A stretch of DNA of 64,000 nucleotides from Zantedeschia hybrid cultivar (Eukaryota; Streptophyta; Magnoliopsida; Alismatales; Araceae). Position 1 is the first letter of the stretch. Every line of letters starts with the position of its first letter. Where the stretch lies: assembly GCA_030544215.1 (NCBI GenBank), contig JARZZO010000011.1, positions 1,908,001-1,972,000 of the forward strand, in the 5' to 3' direction. The notes below the pieces were generated by a model, which worked only from the letters and a program-made list of their open reading frames with translations, was not told the DNA's origin and made no database searches. Shown one piece after another: positions 23,701 to 33,920 of this stretch. The position numbers and the translations under genes were made by a program.

Positions 23701-25238
23701 TGCTGTTGTTGGTAATGGGGGTTCTGATGCTGCCTGTACCCCTGCTGGCTCGACTGCGGCGGCCTCTGGTACTGCTGATTCCTCACAAACTGGGGCGAGT
23801 TATTGTTCATAGTACTGACCTGCTCGTGAGAGAGCGTGCCCTCAGTAGTTGGACCTGTGCTAGGAGAATTTGGCACTGCAGGCTTCCGAGGTAGAGGCCT
23901 ACTAGGTCTGTGAGGATCAAAGACGCTAGAGAACATAGCGTCCTTGAAAGCATTCTGGCAGTACCGTGCCCTTTCATAGAGCTCTGCCATGTTCGTCAAG
24001 TTGTTCAAGGAGAGGACTAGCTTGAACGGGGGCGTGGCGTTGGAAATCAACATTTTCACTTGTTCGGATTCGGACAAGTGATCTTTCACTTTTTCAGCCA
24101 GGCCCCGCCACCTGTCAGCAAAACTGACAAACTCCTCGTTTGGTTTCATCTTTTCTGCAATAAGATCCGTGATAGACAAGGAGGGTGCAACTCTGTCCTG
24201 GTATCGTTGGATAAATTTACGTGAAACGATACCGTAATCCTCTACTTCTGAGGGTTCCAGAGAAAAGAACCACTCGAGGGCTGGTCCCTCTAGAGATCTC
24301 CTGAACAAGAAAGCCAGCGACCTCTTATCATTCTGCCAGAAAGAGGATTCGTACATGAACTCCTTCAGGTGCATGAAGGGGTTACCAGTACCGTTATACT
24401 TTCGATATACTGGCATTTCAGAGGGTGGCAAGTGGAATACTGGCAGGCTTGGTAAGTTAATTTCTGGCACGGCTTTAACCCCCATCATCTTCTGGAGATT
24501 GTTAAACTGCTCGTCCATGCGCTCCATCTTGGCCAGCAACGTCTGCGTGGTCAGATCTGCCTGGGGAGGAGGAGGAGGTGGAAGTACTTGATAGGCCTGC
24601 TGCCTAGAGTACGTTGGACAAGGGGGGTAGTAAGGATGAGGTCCGGCAGAGCTCCCGCCATGCCCGAGGGCATTTTGATGAATAGGCGTCTGCGGTCTAG
24701 CCGGTTGCCTGGACGATGAAAGTTGCGGCCCAGTGGGCCGAGAAGTAATGTGAAGGCCTTCCACGGCCTGATGGATATAAGGAGGAGGAGGTTGTTGAGG
24801 AACAACGGGGGGAGCCATAGGGTTCGGCTCAACAGGTTGCATGGGTGCCTTCCCCTTCAAAATAGACTGGATGGCCTCGAACTGTTGAGGGTCCAGTCGG
24901 GAGGCAAGAACTCCCAGAGCATTGACAAGATCCGTAGGATCGGAGGATGAGGGATCATGATGATTCATGTCCCCCTCAAGATCGGGGTTGGGGATCGCAT
25001 ATTCATGCGGGGGAAGATCAGGATATCGATCCTGTGGATGAAAGAGAGGGGTCCGGACATTCCCATCTTGTCGATATGGAATGGGGACGGAATTGCGGGA
25101 GGCATCAGCGTCTCTCCCATTCTCGTAGTTGAAATCTGAATTGCGAGGGGCATTAGCATCTCCCTCGTAGTTGATAATTGCGTCTTGGGCCATACTCAAA
25201 TCTCTGCCTGATCGCAGCAACATGATATTAGATTCCAT
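20610..25238 (-). CDS. gag-pro: Element T gag-protease polyprotein
   Basis: There are 1542 codons from the first ATG (25236-25238). The retrotransposon gag domain is at about 294-431 (FWQNDKRSLAFLFRRSL, ALEWFFSL, VSFADRWRGLAEKV). A Gln/Pro-rich stretch follows. A variant zinc knuckle CYFHRQPGHTIDTC is at about 616-635. A second Pro-rich linker leads to an aspartic protease with DTGASINVLP at about 1026. A G-patch-like motif (NGYKPGKGLG..GSGLGY, about 1186-1231) and about 300 further residues of unknown role follow. Gag packages the RNA and the protease matures the polyprotein. The last 97 bases overlap pol in another frame. The G-patch-like motif after protease is also seen in Ogre-type elements. 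The frame is intact. Confidence 0.94.
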   Translation of the reverse strand: MESNIMLLRSGRDLSMAQDAIINYEGDANAPRNSDFNYENGRDADASRNSVPIPYRQDGNVRTPLFHPQDRYPDLPPHEYAIPNPDLEGDMNHHDPSSSDPTDLVNALGVLASRLDPQQFEAIQSILKGKAPMQPVEPNPMAPPVVPQQPPPPYIHQAVEGLHITSRPTGPQLSSSRQPARPQTPIHQNALGHGGSSAGPHPYYPPCPTYSRQQAYQVLPPPPPPQADLTTQTLLAKMERMDEQFNNLQKMMGVKAVPEINLPSLPVFHLPPSEMPVYRKYNGTGNPFMHLKEFMYESSFWQNDKRSLAFLFRRSLEGPALEWFFSLEPSEVEDYGIVSRKFIQRYQDRVAPSLSITDLIAEKMKPNEEFVSFADRWRGLAEKVKDHLSESEQVKMLISNATPPFKLVLSLNNLTNMAELYERARYCQNAFKDAMFSSVFDPHRPSRPLPRKPAVPNSPSTGPTTEGTLSHEQVSTMNNNSPQFVRNQQYQRPPQSSQQGYRQHQNPHYQQQHQRPQQPNQNQQQLPQQPQRQQQYQQPLQQPYQQQQPQYQPRAPPAYHNVPPPGDYNQQRRPPGPKRAEYSALPESLADIFSALMAANALVLPREKAVWPQNADTSRYCYFHRQPGHTIDTCFQFRDYIHDLNEQGGIDWEEMKKYITALKARRPQQQQQQARPPAQAAAPPNMGIVQNPLPEHQNQNQVAPILTNSQSEAGRGQQWRVEDSSSLCSTGHTQSTAERPPRRTIHIPRPQPVTITPIPTPTYHSPTPNNPLPLPAFLRPITPRTTTPPSHNPPQTNNAPLLPSRPLLRIPFPTSPATNTTYPDMPLPSKPLLRVPFPTSPTAYPSTIQPSRPIIRTAPSPPSPTPLPTYQPPTPSAPSNPAVLKVSPGSSTVEEHALRSGRIFNKVFPQSTVRDGPSQPTEEAHNEESAPGTQYDLLKHLDRTPARITILELIKRSKSHQEALMEYLQKVMVNEDVPVEKIAALLVPQGDQPSITFHTSELAPPAARSMALSITVNICKKAVDACLVDTGASINVLPPKTLELCGVPKEKWLPSPISVTAYDNSTRSPLGMVYLKVELGPVSHAEVEFHILEIDPSINTILGRPYIKTLEAIPSTNHQCLKFPYKGRIIKVTSMPILVAAHSLNIKSAVLPGRQPFLSVLQVYRPVADPLKAATISPYPLDAIKRGKCMSTPGWRIMMKNGYKPGKGLGTQLQGRTTPVRNHRAAPGSGLGYRPIKLKQDPVQQPEIKEGPKIWEAMSTPPKEGRDPLTWTLCTHFVKGPILSHDNTVVITSCFDFHDIYGRDLARHCSELLTYQSLEALRPMKRRKFHDPECEWYRWFDLRDLYIALNRLFLDPTEPKWPPQIDELIESPGAIFDKRILLSEETDEGEPDDPYEAGYTTDLLWRGTYPSHVFTLHTLFRTLLLTPTWSRVIIEDIPRAPPVMITLSPRDIIPQPPLDLERLYDLIWDILLYDPPNPLALVPIPPSDSPPIFIHSCFMFNSFIIQKKTPIWQQILPKSSSRKHLTCPIAPHRAGPSVKILS
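20714..20722 (-). promoter_or_regulatory. Candidate -1 frameshift site joining gag-protease to pol
   Basis: On the - strand the gag frame reads CAA AAA AAA ACG, which contains the slippery heptamer A AAA AAA. It lies between the last pol-frame stop (a TAA about 20 bases upstream) and the gag stop at 20610. The inverted repeat GCCAA/TTGGC follows at once but has too small a loop for a normal RNA hairpin. Splicing is the alternative used by some Ogre elements. Confidence 0.5.
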
Positions 25239-26358
25239 TTTCAAAGATTTAATCAAGCAAGTTGTGCAAAGATTAATCAAACAAGTGGATGCTTAACGTG
25301 ATTTTAGGATTCCTTGTTGAATTATTTGAATTGGATTAAACCACAATTTCACTCAGGGAAGGATCCTAGTTTCAGTTCAGTTTCCACCGTTATTCTCTAA
25401 GATTTTCTCTCACCACGCTCTCGGAATCTAGCCGGGACTTCAATTGGTACAACCAGCCCGATGATCAAGGAGGAATACCTTGATTTTGGGGACTTATGGA
25501 GGTCTCAACGTCAACTTCTCTAGTCTGATCAAGGGACCAACCCAATCAGAGAGAGTTGTTAACGTCGAGTAAGGTGTTCCTAAGAAAAGGAGGGTTTTAG
25601 CCTCAATGCATATGCCCTGCGACCTGGATGGCCTCTAATGCTTAATAGAGTAATGTGTAGCTAGCACTCAACACAGAAATCTGGAAACTGAAAAATAATT
25701 AAGAAACCGTCTGAATCGCGTCGATTATAGTAGACGCTATTCAGAACAGAACTTAATTCTTTCGCAGAGAACAGATGCAAACAGCAGAGAAAACCTGGAA
25801 AATAACTAAAAACTGTCTGAATCGCGTCGATGATTGTCGACGCTATTCAACACAGAAGTTAATTATTTCACAGAAACAGATGTAAACGACAGAGATAATC
25901 TGGAGGCTAAAAGGCGTCCAGGTGTCCTGACGCGGTTTTGAAACGCGTCGCTGTTCCTGGACGCTTTTTAGTTCGCAGAAACAGATTTTCAGAAGGATTT
26001 TCTGGGTCGAATCCTCCTTAAACAGGGAAAAATGCAGTAAACAATCGACTCATGCAAAGATTTTTAGTTTCAGATTTTAAACAGGATGGTTTACTATCTA
26101 AACAACTAAGAAATCACGCAATCACACAGCATTTCATCACAAAAAACAGCTTTTGAACTAATCAGGGGGAGGCAAGATCTTGCCACTGGGGTGTGCACGT
26201 GGTGCACGAGGGAAATTAATTAAACTAACACTCACCAATTGGTGAGGACGTGTCGAAAGACACAAGTGGTGCACCGTGGGTGCCCGATATGATGACAGCA
26301 AGAACAAAAGAAACTAAAAGACGGCAAGACCAAGTCCCACCGTGATCGCCAAAAAAGC
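25239..26358 (-). other. Element T 5' leader
   Basis: This is the non-coding leader between primer site and gag ATG. The primer-binding site candidate is at 26334-26351 (- strand TGGCGATCACGGTGGGAC), seven bases from the LTR edge; the tRNA it matches is not identified. Four palindromes lie in the middle (next entry). Confidence 0.7.
25711..25971. repeat. Four GCGTC/GACGC palindromes in the element T leader
   Basis: The copies are at 25711-25744, 25817-25850, 25907-25939 and 25937-25971. The first has outer arms CTGAAT/ATTCAG, the second CTGAAT/ATTCAA, and the fourth GAAA opposite TTTT. Confidence 0.85.
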
Positions 26359-27693
26359 TGTAGGTGCTGAAAATTGCTTGTGTGATTTAATGTGAAAAAC
26401 TATGTTGTTTAGGTGTAAAATAACCTATTAAAAAAATGCAACTAAGGTGCAGTGATCGCCAGAAACTTTTAACTAAAAAGTTTCAAAAGAGTTGTGATCG
26501 CTTACCTGTTCAAACGCGGAAGATTGAATCCTTGGTTCCCCTCCTTCAGCCGGCTGAAGAAAGGGAGCCTCTTTGTTCTTTCGTTCTTGCTGTTGGATGT
26601 TGAGGATCGTCCAGAAATTCTCCTGGATTGGTGTTTAATTTCCCTCTTTTTGGTTTCTTGTTGTTGTTGTTGAGTGCAGCAGAGACAGAGAAACAAAGAA
26701 AGTAAAGGAGAAATAATGATGAGAATCTAAATAGAAATAATATCAAAGCTAATGATGTTAATGAACATGCTTAAAACAGCAACTCACTTGTTTTAAATGG
26801 CTTTAAAACCCCTTTTAAAACAGATTTTGGAAAATTAATGATGTGATGTGTGTTGCATGAAGTGAATATGAGAGAATGAAGCTAATGAATGAAGATGAAA
26901 TTCAGATATGAAAAACTTATGCCCAGTCCAGTTGGTTGAAGCTTTGAAGAGATGAAGATCTTGAAGAAGGATGCCGACTTCTGGAAATGACAGCGCTCCG
27001 GCGTTCCGACGTGGTTGCTTCGATCTTCAAATTGCTATAACGCTGTGGCTCAATAATTCTCTCTCTCCTTCTTTTTTTTTTTAACTCTTGAGATGCAAGG
27101 TATTTATAGGCATTTTATGCGTTCGCGATTAACATAGAAAAATCTAGGATTTATCTACCTTAATCGACAGATAATTACTGATTAATTCATCTTTATCTGT
27201 AATTATCTAAAACGCGTCCACCTTGGTCGACGCCTTTCAGATTTAATTAAGATAAGGATAAATATCCGGGAAAACTTATCTTTATTTTTATTAGCTAAAA
27301 CGCGTCCACATTTGTAGACGTCTTTTACACTAATTAAGATAAGGATAAACATCCGGAAGAGAAGTTAAAACAGCCTAGGAAACCTAAAACGCGTCGACCT
27401 TTACAGACGCTTTTTAGCTAACAAATCAATTAATTAAAATTCAAATTTAAACGGTAAAATAGGAATAAACTCTAAATGGCGTCCACATGGGTCGACGCCT
27501 TTTAGGATTCTTCATATTTTAACTAAAATTTGAGCTAAAATCAATTTAATTGATTAACTTAAATATGTCTGTTAAACCCGATACTCAAAAATATCAATAA
27601 AAATTAATCAATGATTAAACATCAGACCATTCTGAGGCATTATTATATGATATAAAATTTACTCAAAATGACGTCAAAATTAGCGTGTCTACA
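26359..27693 (-). repeat. Element T 5' LTR
   Basis: It is the partner of 7564-8898. It carries the same four palindromes (offset 18795). The right flank CCACT (27694-27698) repeats the left flank. Confidence 0.95.
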
Positions 27694-27698
27694 CCACT

Positions 27699-30600
27699 GT
27701 CTTCTTTGAGGACATATTCCTTTTCACAGAAGACAGCTTTCAGAACGATAATTATTTCATTATCGCCTGGCCAATAAATGTAATGTCTAAACTCTTCAGA
27801 CATTTACAAATTCACATCACGGTAATACCTGACTTTTAAATCAGGTTTGTTCATAATTCACACCTCATATGAATTATTTGGTTTCCATATCTTATATGGA
27901 CACACACTGACTAATTTGGAACCATCTTTAAAGTATGGACATCTAATGTTCATACTATTGTTCAAAAAGACATGAATTAGGCAAATCTTATTGTATATGG
28001 CACCATATCTTAATAAGGTACAATCCCTCATTCTATCATATTGCTATGATGCACAATGAGGATTAATCGAGTAAGGATATAATTATCCTCTTAATGATTT
28101 ATGTGAATCATATACCTAAGTACTAGTTTCTTTGATCAAATCAAAAATTCTAATACTTCATATTGATCTTATACCTTAATCTCTCAGATGCATTCAACTT
28201 ATACTTCAATAAGTACATACAGTCGAATCATTCAAAGAGTAAACTATAAAGTAAGTCAATAGTAGTGATTATCTTTGGCCTTTGAGCTGTTTAGATCAAT
28301 ATGTATCAGCATCAATAATTTCTTATTGTACAACCCTATGTACAATACCATAGATAATCAAAATTCACACAGTTCATTTCTATAGGAGACTTGTAAACAT
28401 TCATCACACGAATGTCACTTCAAGAATCTATAGTGCATTGACTGATTCGAACAACTATTATTCTTCTCAATCAACGTTATTCTTGATTTCTCATGCAACT
28501 AAATAACAATTATTCAGTTTCATTTTAGACTCCTATAGATATACAAAGATTTACTGTCTAACAGTAATCTATGAATATCATGAACAATAGTTAAGTCTAA
28601 CTCAACACTTGCATCTTCTCGATTTTCTTTTACTTGTCTAAGTCTGCACACTATTGCAGCTTTGAGAATTATTTCCAATATCTCATATTGGATACATTAA
28701 TTCTCCAATAGACATGCAAAAGACGATAATAAGAATATATGAAACTTCTTTCAAGTTCCATATTCCTTTTTGCCTTTACCAATATCCTTATAGTGGTTGC
28801 AGTGGGAGAACTGCTACTTCTCTATCTCAGCTGACTTTCCCTTATCCCTTTTCAGGTGTGGATTCGATCGCTTAAAATCTTACCACTTGCCTTTCTCAAA
28901 GGCATATCATGAATATCTCTTCATCTTGGTCTATCCAAATAAGAGATTTCATGACCATCATTGCCTTTCAATAAGGCATACCATGAGCACCTCTTCACCT
29001 TGGTCTATCCAAGTAAGAGGATTCATGATATCTGATTAGGATAGTGACTTTCACTTGGCCCTAAAGACATTCTTCAAATTTTTCTAGTCAGTCTGAGTAT
29101 GAGAAGTATCGGCATCCAACATGCCAAAATCTCGAATAGACGACATATTACTAATCGAAGGAAATAACGTGATTTAAGCAGATAGTTCTGATAATTCAAT
29201 TATGGTCTTTTGTCTTGAATTATTTCCCACTATTTTTCGACGGACTGTATAACCTTCAGGTATACAGAACGGAAGACTCCGACGGTCTTCTAGTGAGGAT
29301 CAGAATCTCCAAGAATCACAGTATGACCTCGGGTAAACACATAGTATCATACCATTATCTTAGAGCAACCATCTCATGGTAATTGCAACTCCTTGCAATA
29401 TCCGATCTTACTTCGGCTCCCAGGTCTTTAATGGTCCCGGGTAAACACAGTAGACCATTATACCTGGTCTAAGCTTTACCATCAATACGCGACAGAGTAG
29501 AGTAAGAATGTAGCTCCCGGGTAAACGCGAGGATAGCTACACCGTTCCTCTATTCCAATCTCAAGGCATCATAATGCCATAGTTAATAGTCCTTTCATCA
29601 GATGGTGGCAGATCTCGGGTAAACACGTAGTATCTGTCATCACTGAATCAAGTTCTAAGAACTATATTGATGGAGAGCCACGCGGTACATTCTCAATGAC
29701 TCGCGCTCCGGCTTAGACTTTATGTTGAAGGTTTTGTTTATATTAAGTTGGTCTCATCCTAGGTGATAGATTATAAATATATCGAATATATTTAACTATA
29801 CCTAGATATTAGCAATCGATTCATAATCAATAACTAAAAGCATGCATCATTCATACATGTTCATTATGTGGTCATGGACAGCACGATGATTAACTGGAGC
29901 CAAACAATTAATCACCAAAACTATATAACACTTATATAATCTAAACATGCAAACACATAGCCACTGGTGATCTCATCTCCTGTCGCCTTCTTGGTTGCAT
30001 TTGTGGATCATCCTCGCCTCTCCTCGGCCGACGCGATCAAATACAAATATTATATATTTTGAAACAATTTCAAATACAAATAAATTGTAAGAGAAAGCCT
30101 TATGGCCGAGTACAATAATGGAGGGGGATAGGATTACAATGGAATGAAGAGAGGAAGGCACACAAGCCTCATTAATTAACACTTAATTAATAAACATCCA
30201 CATTCCATAACAATCCACAATATCACACACCATCACATGATATGAAATTTAACTAAGTGCATGTCCATGACCACCACAAATTTTAACCATCCACACATGA
30301 TAGAACACATTACATGAAGGCTAAAAATTTGAAAATATAATAATTTTGGCTTTCTTAAAACCTTGGTTCCAATCAAAATTGGATAATTTGAATTTTCGAA
30401 AATCTTATTTTCTAACATGCAATAAATCTAATTTAAAGCATTAAACACATCAACATGCGCACATAAATCGAAAATTAAAATTCTAAAATATTCCATGCAT
30501 AATTTAGAACATTTCTAAATTAATTAATCTAACACTTAGATTAATTTTAAATCACATTAATAACAATTATTAATGCGAAACAATCTAACATTTAGATAGA

Positions 30601-31648
30601 CTTAAAAATTCCTAAATAACATTTATAAAAGAATTTTCAACTCAAATTATTAACCCCTTAACAACTCCTTGTTAATAAACCCCTTTAATTAAATCATATT
30701 TCTCAATAACTATTATTAAGAAATAATAATTAGAACATTTCTAATTAAAATAGTCTAACATCTTAGACTTAATTTAATCCTTTAATAACATTGATAAAAG
30801 ATTAAATTCCAAGTAGATTAGATCATTAAAACAAATAATTAAGATATTCAAGAGTAAACTAATTAATCATCTTAATAACTATTATTAAGACTTAATTAAT
30901 ACTTAATAACTTTTATTAAGATTCATTACTCAAGAATTAATTAACTTAATTATAACATTTATAAAAAGGTTAATTAATCACTTAACAACTATTATTAAGT
31001 GTCTCCAAATTATTAAAATAATTCTCTAACAACAATTGCTAAAGAATTATCTAATTGGTTAATTAAAATAAAGTTAGCAACATTTGTCAATTATAAATTA
31101 AGATCACATCTTAACTCATAATCCCCTTTTAAACTTAAAATTATAAATTTAAGTTTAAAACACTTTTAAATAAAATTTATTTTAATTTTAAGGTAAAGGG
31201 AATCATGTCAACCCTTTATGTAAGATCATATCTTACATAAGTTAAACCCAATTGACTATTAAGATCAAATCTCAATAAGTTCATAATTAACTGGAAAAAT
31301 AATATTAAAACAGTTTTAAATTATTTAACTTCAATTCCAGTTAATAGGGGTTGGGGTTTAGGGGTTTAAATAAGGGGTTAAATAGATTAAATGGGCTGGG
31401 GTTAAATAGGCCCAATTGGCCTATTAAATTGGGCCCAGGGCCTGGTCTGGCTCGGGCTGGGGCAACCTGGCCCAGCCCTTGGTCCGGCCCTGGCTCGAGC
31501 CAGGCAGGGCCCTGGCTCGGGCGACCTGGCCGAGCCAGGTCGGGCGCCTGGTGCGCCCGGGCCAGGCCCAGGCCGCCCGGCCGAACCGGCTCGGACCGGC
31601 TCGGGACCGGCCGGTCCAGGCCCATCTGCTGCAGGTTCGACCAGTTCA
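27699..31648 (-). pseudogene. Copia C interior, 5' part: no usable coding frame, hairpin-saturated
   Basis: This continues the Copia interior across element T. No gag, protease or integrase frame is readable. From 27746 to about 31240 it is a chain of short inverted repeats, for example 27746-27765, 27782-27804, 27853-27877, 27884-27900, 30555-30575 and 31218-31238. The segment 28880-29035 has a two-unit tandem repeat built around GCCTTT..AAGGC hairpins. From about 29870 to 31300 it is extremely AT-rich with iterated CTTAATAAC..ATTAAG words. From about 31400 to 31620 it turns into GC-rich CTGGCTCGGGC-type low complexity next to the leader. Confidence 0.6.
29321..29639. repeat. Four stem-loops with unrelated stems and one shared loop
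   Basis: Stems are GTATGA/TCATAC (29321-29352), TAATGGTC/GACCATTA (29429-29460), GTAGCT/AGCTAC (29510-29540) and TGGCAGAT/ATCTGTCA with one G-T pair (29606-29639). Each encloses CYCGGGTAAACRC or CCCGGGTAAACRC near the same place. Spacing is 80-110 bases. The second has an outer CCAGGT/ACCTGG stem as well. Confidence 0.8.
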
Positions 31649-32200
31649 GATTTTAGGGTTTTTCAGCCCTGTTTGAAGCCTGTTTTGGGCGGCGCCGCCG
31701 CCGCCGCCGGCCGCGAGGGTGGCCGGAATTCGCAGAGGGATGTCACCACTTCCATTTCCCCCACCGGTGGTTGCCGGACGGCGACTCCTTCGCCGCCGGT
31801 GAACCTCCAAAGTCGGAGATTTGTGCAGTTTCGCAGATTTCAGCTTTTTCCACAATCCTTTTCAACTCTTGAAAATTATGGGAAGAAAAGCTCCACCGGC
31901 CGCCATGGAAATTTTTCGGGGATGGCGAGGGGTAGCTGGTCATACCAGCAAACCCACAGAGATGGTCCAACCATCATTAATCCCCTTTTGAAGCCCACAA
32001 ATCCGGTTCTTCATCACCATGAAGAACGCGATGAAACCCCAAAAAAATTTCGTTTTTCGCACAGAAAAATTAAATTCGAAATTCTAAGTTCATCCCATGA
32101 ACAATATCTATGAAGAAAAACGAATTCATGCATGAAATAATTTAGAATAATAATTTTATCGTTCCGGAGCGGATCAGAGCGGAACCTGGCTCTGATACCA
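31649..32200 (-). repeat. Copia C leader and primer-binding site (functional position)
   Basis: The primer site is 32183-32200. On the - strand it reads TGGTATCAGAGCCAGGTT, complementary to the 3' end of plant initiator Met-tRNA. The leader that follows is the original of the extra copy at 4088-4639. Confidence 0.88.
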
Positions 32201-33788
32201 CAGTTGGGATCCGGGCGGGACGCGAAGAACGCAGCGGAAACGAAGAACAAAAATTAAACCCGCCCGATGCCCGCTGATCCGATTCGGAACGAAAAACGCA
32301 AACCGAAAACTACGAGAAGTAATCCGATTACCGTGCGCGGATTCGAATCCGCATCCGTCTCGGTTCCGTCGAGGTGATGTCGCAAGCCGCACAAGCGTCC
32401 GGCCTCCAGCGGTATCCACGCGATCCTCCGCGGTGGTTCGTCCTCGATCCCTCGTCCGTTTCAGCTCGCTCGCTGAAGATCCGTCGCCGCAACGATTGCG
32501 GAAATCCCGCCGACGGGAATTCCCGACTTTCGGGAATCATACGCGGCGGAGACGGAAGCTGTTCTGGCGCGCCGAACGGGACGCCCAGAGGTGGAGAGAG
32601 AAAGGGGGGGTGACGGCCAGCAAGGGAAATCCTGGAGCTTGGCCCAGGGTTTCTCAACAGCGTGTATATATATTAAGTCGGCGCGACTTTTCACAAAAGT
32701 CCCCGAGTTAATATAAATCCCACTTATGTACCACCGACTGAGAATCTTATTGCGTGTGACCCTCTAGGCCCATTTACCAGTCCGGTTTTCAGCCCGTTAA
32801 GTCCAATAACTAGTTATTGACTTATAGTAATTAATTAATATCTAGATATTAACTAATTACTTAACCGAATTGACATCGCATGTGAATTTGGTCGGACTTC
32901 TGATCAAGTTGGGTGCCAAGCAACACCGCATGATCCCGGAAGGTAATGGGGTTCAGCAACCCACTCATGGAACCTGTCCGTCCACAGTTACCACGTGGCT
33001 ATAATCCTTCGTTCGCACAATGCTCTCGAGTTAACCTAGGGTATGGTCAACTGTCAAACCCTAGATGGTCAACTCACTTGAATCAGACTCCGCTGTACAA
33101 TATCCGAAAACCACTTTTCAGATATTGTTTCTGCTCTGGCCAGAGACTCCTGCGGATCTACTCTAGAGCATTCTCTCTCCAGTTACCTGAGAGCGAACGA
33201 TCCTCTATTGAACACACAATCACCTTCGAAAGTCTTCCGCTGGACCCGATCCTTGACTATTAGAGATCCCGTGGATAGGGATTCGTAGGTCAAGGTCAAA
33301 GTCCAGAAGTCCACCGACAAGGTGTCTTTGGTGTCTCAAGTCCAAGGATCAACCACGCCACTGTGACGATGAATCAAGCCGATTGACAGTCAGGTAAATT
33401 ACCATTCGGCGATTCATGTCGGATCAGTTCAGTGAACTCATTCTCCAATGAGCACCTACAGGTTTACCATTGTGTCTCCACACTAGTAACTAACGAGATC
33501 AGTCACCCTCATCATATGAGCTGGAATAACCTGTACTAGTCTAACCGGATGTTTGATGTCCTTCTCAAACATCCTACGACTAGGAACAATTGAGAATATG
33601 TGTTTATAAGTCATTAGTCTCATTATTATGATCTCATCATAATCTGACGACTATTGCACATATTCATGGACTTCATTATGCGTAAATATAAATATGCCAA
33701 TCTACATAATGAATTTAATGCCATTTATTAGTGAACCAGATTGAAATAGATGCCTTATGATTGGCTTAGAGGACATCTATATCCATCA
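32201..33788 (-). repeat. Copia C 5' LTR
   Basis: It has the same length as the 3' LTR at a constant offset of 27561, with about three substitutions noticed. It ends CCATCA at 33788, after which the right half of element X begins. Confidence 0.88.
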
Positions 33789-33858
33789 ACCGGAGCCGTA
33801 CTCTCGCGGCCCGAAACCTGCCCACGTGGCGCATACGTGGCACAACAACCTGCAGACC

Positions 33859-33920
33859 TAAATGGCGTCCACACAACCTGACGCCTTTTGAAAGGCGTCG
33901 AGCAGTGCTGACGCCATTCA
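33859..33920. repeat. Two GCGTC/GACGC palindromes in the right half of element X
   Basis: The copies are at 33859-33890 and 33886-33920, overlapping by the shared TTTTG. This is the same arrangement as the overlapping pairs in element T. Confidence 0.85.

Larger units (their letters stand above)
7564..27693 (-). mobile_element. Element T: 20.1-kb Tat-lineage Ty3/gypsy retrotransposon with antisense genes
   Basis: Its two 1335-bp LTRs (7564-8898 and 26359-27693) start TGTAGGTGCT and end GTCTACA. They have no indels and about six substitutions, all transitions. The 5-bp target duplication CCACT is at 7559-7563 and 27694-27698. Order on the - strand is 5' LTR, primer site, long leader, gag-protease, pol in the -1 frame, about 1.3 kb of AT-rich spacer, two antisense genes, polypurine tract and 3' LTR. 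The second RNase H domain in pol, a degenerate first RNase H, the G-patch-like motif after protease and the antisense ORFs all fit the Tat/Ogre/Retand group. High LTR identity implies a recent insertion, and the element may still be able to move. Confidence 0.93.
4088..33788 (-). mobile_element. Copia-type LTR retrotransposon C with an extra leader fragment; interrupted by element T
   Basis: It is assigned to Ty1/copia from the primer site complementary to initiator Met-tRNA (TGGTATCAGAGCC), the polypurine tract AAGTGGGAGAT beside the 3' LTR, and a decayed reverse transcriptase fragment. Order on the - strand is 5' LTR (33788-32201), primer site, leader, ruined interior, polypurine tract, 3' LTR (6227-4640), then 552 bp of a second primer site plus leader (4639-4088). 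The 2141-bp LTR+leader blocks 4088-6228 and 31649-33789 are collinear without indels and I saw only about four substitutions. The right end is a clean LTR terminus; the left end is truncated inside the leader. No target duplication could be found. Confidence 0.8.

Noticed and set aside
31341..31676. GC-rich Pro/Gly/Ala/Arg reading frames on both strands
   Set aside because: Low-complexity CTGGCTCGGGC iteration in the Copia leader; no domain, and open on both strands by composition.
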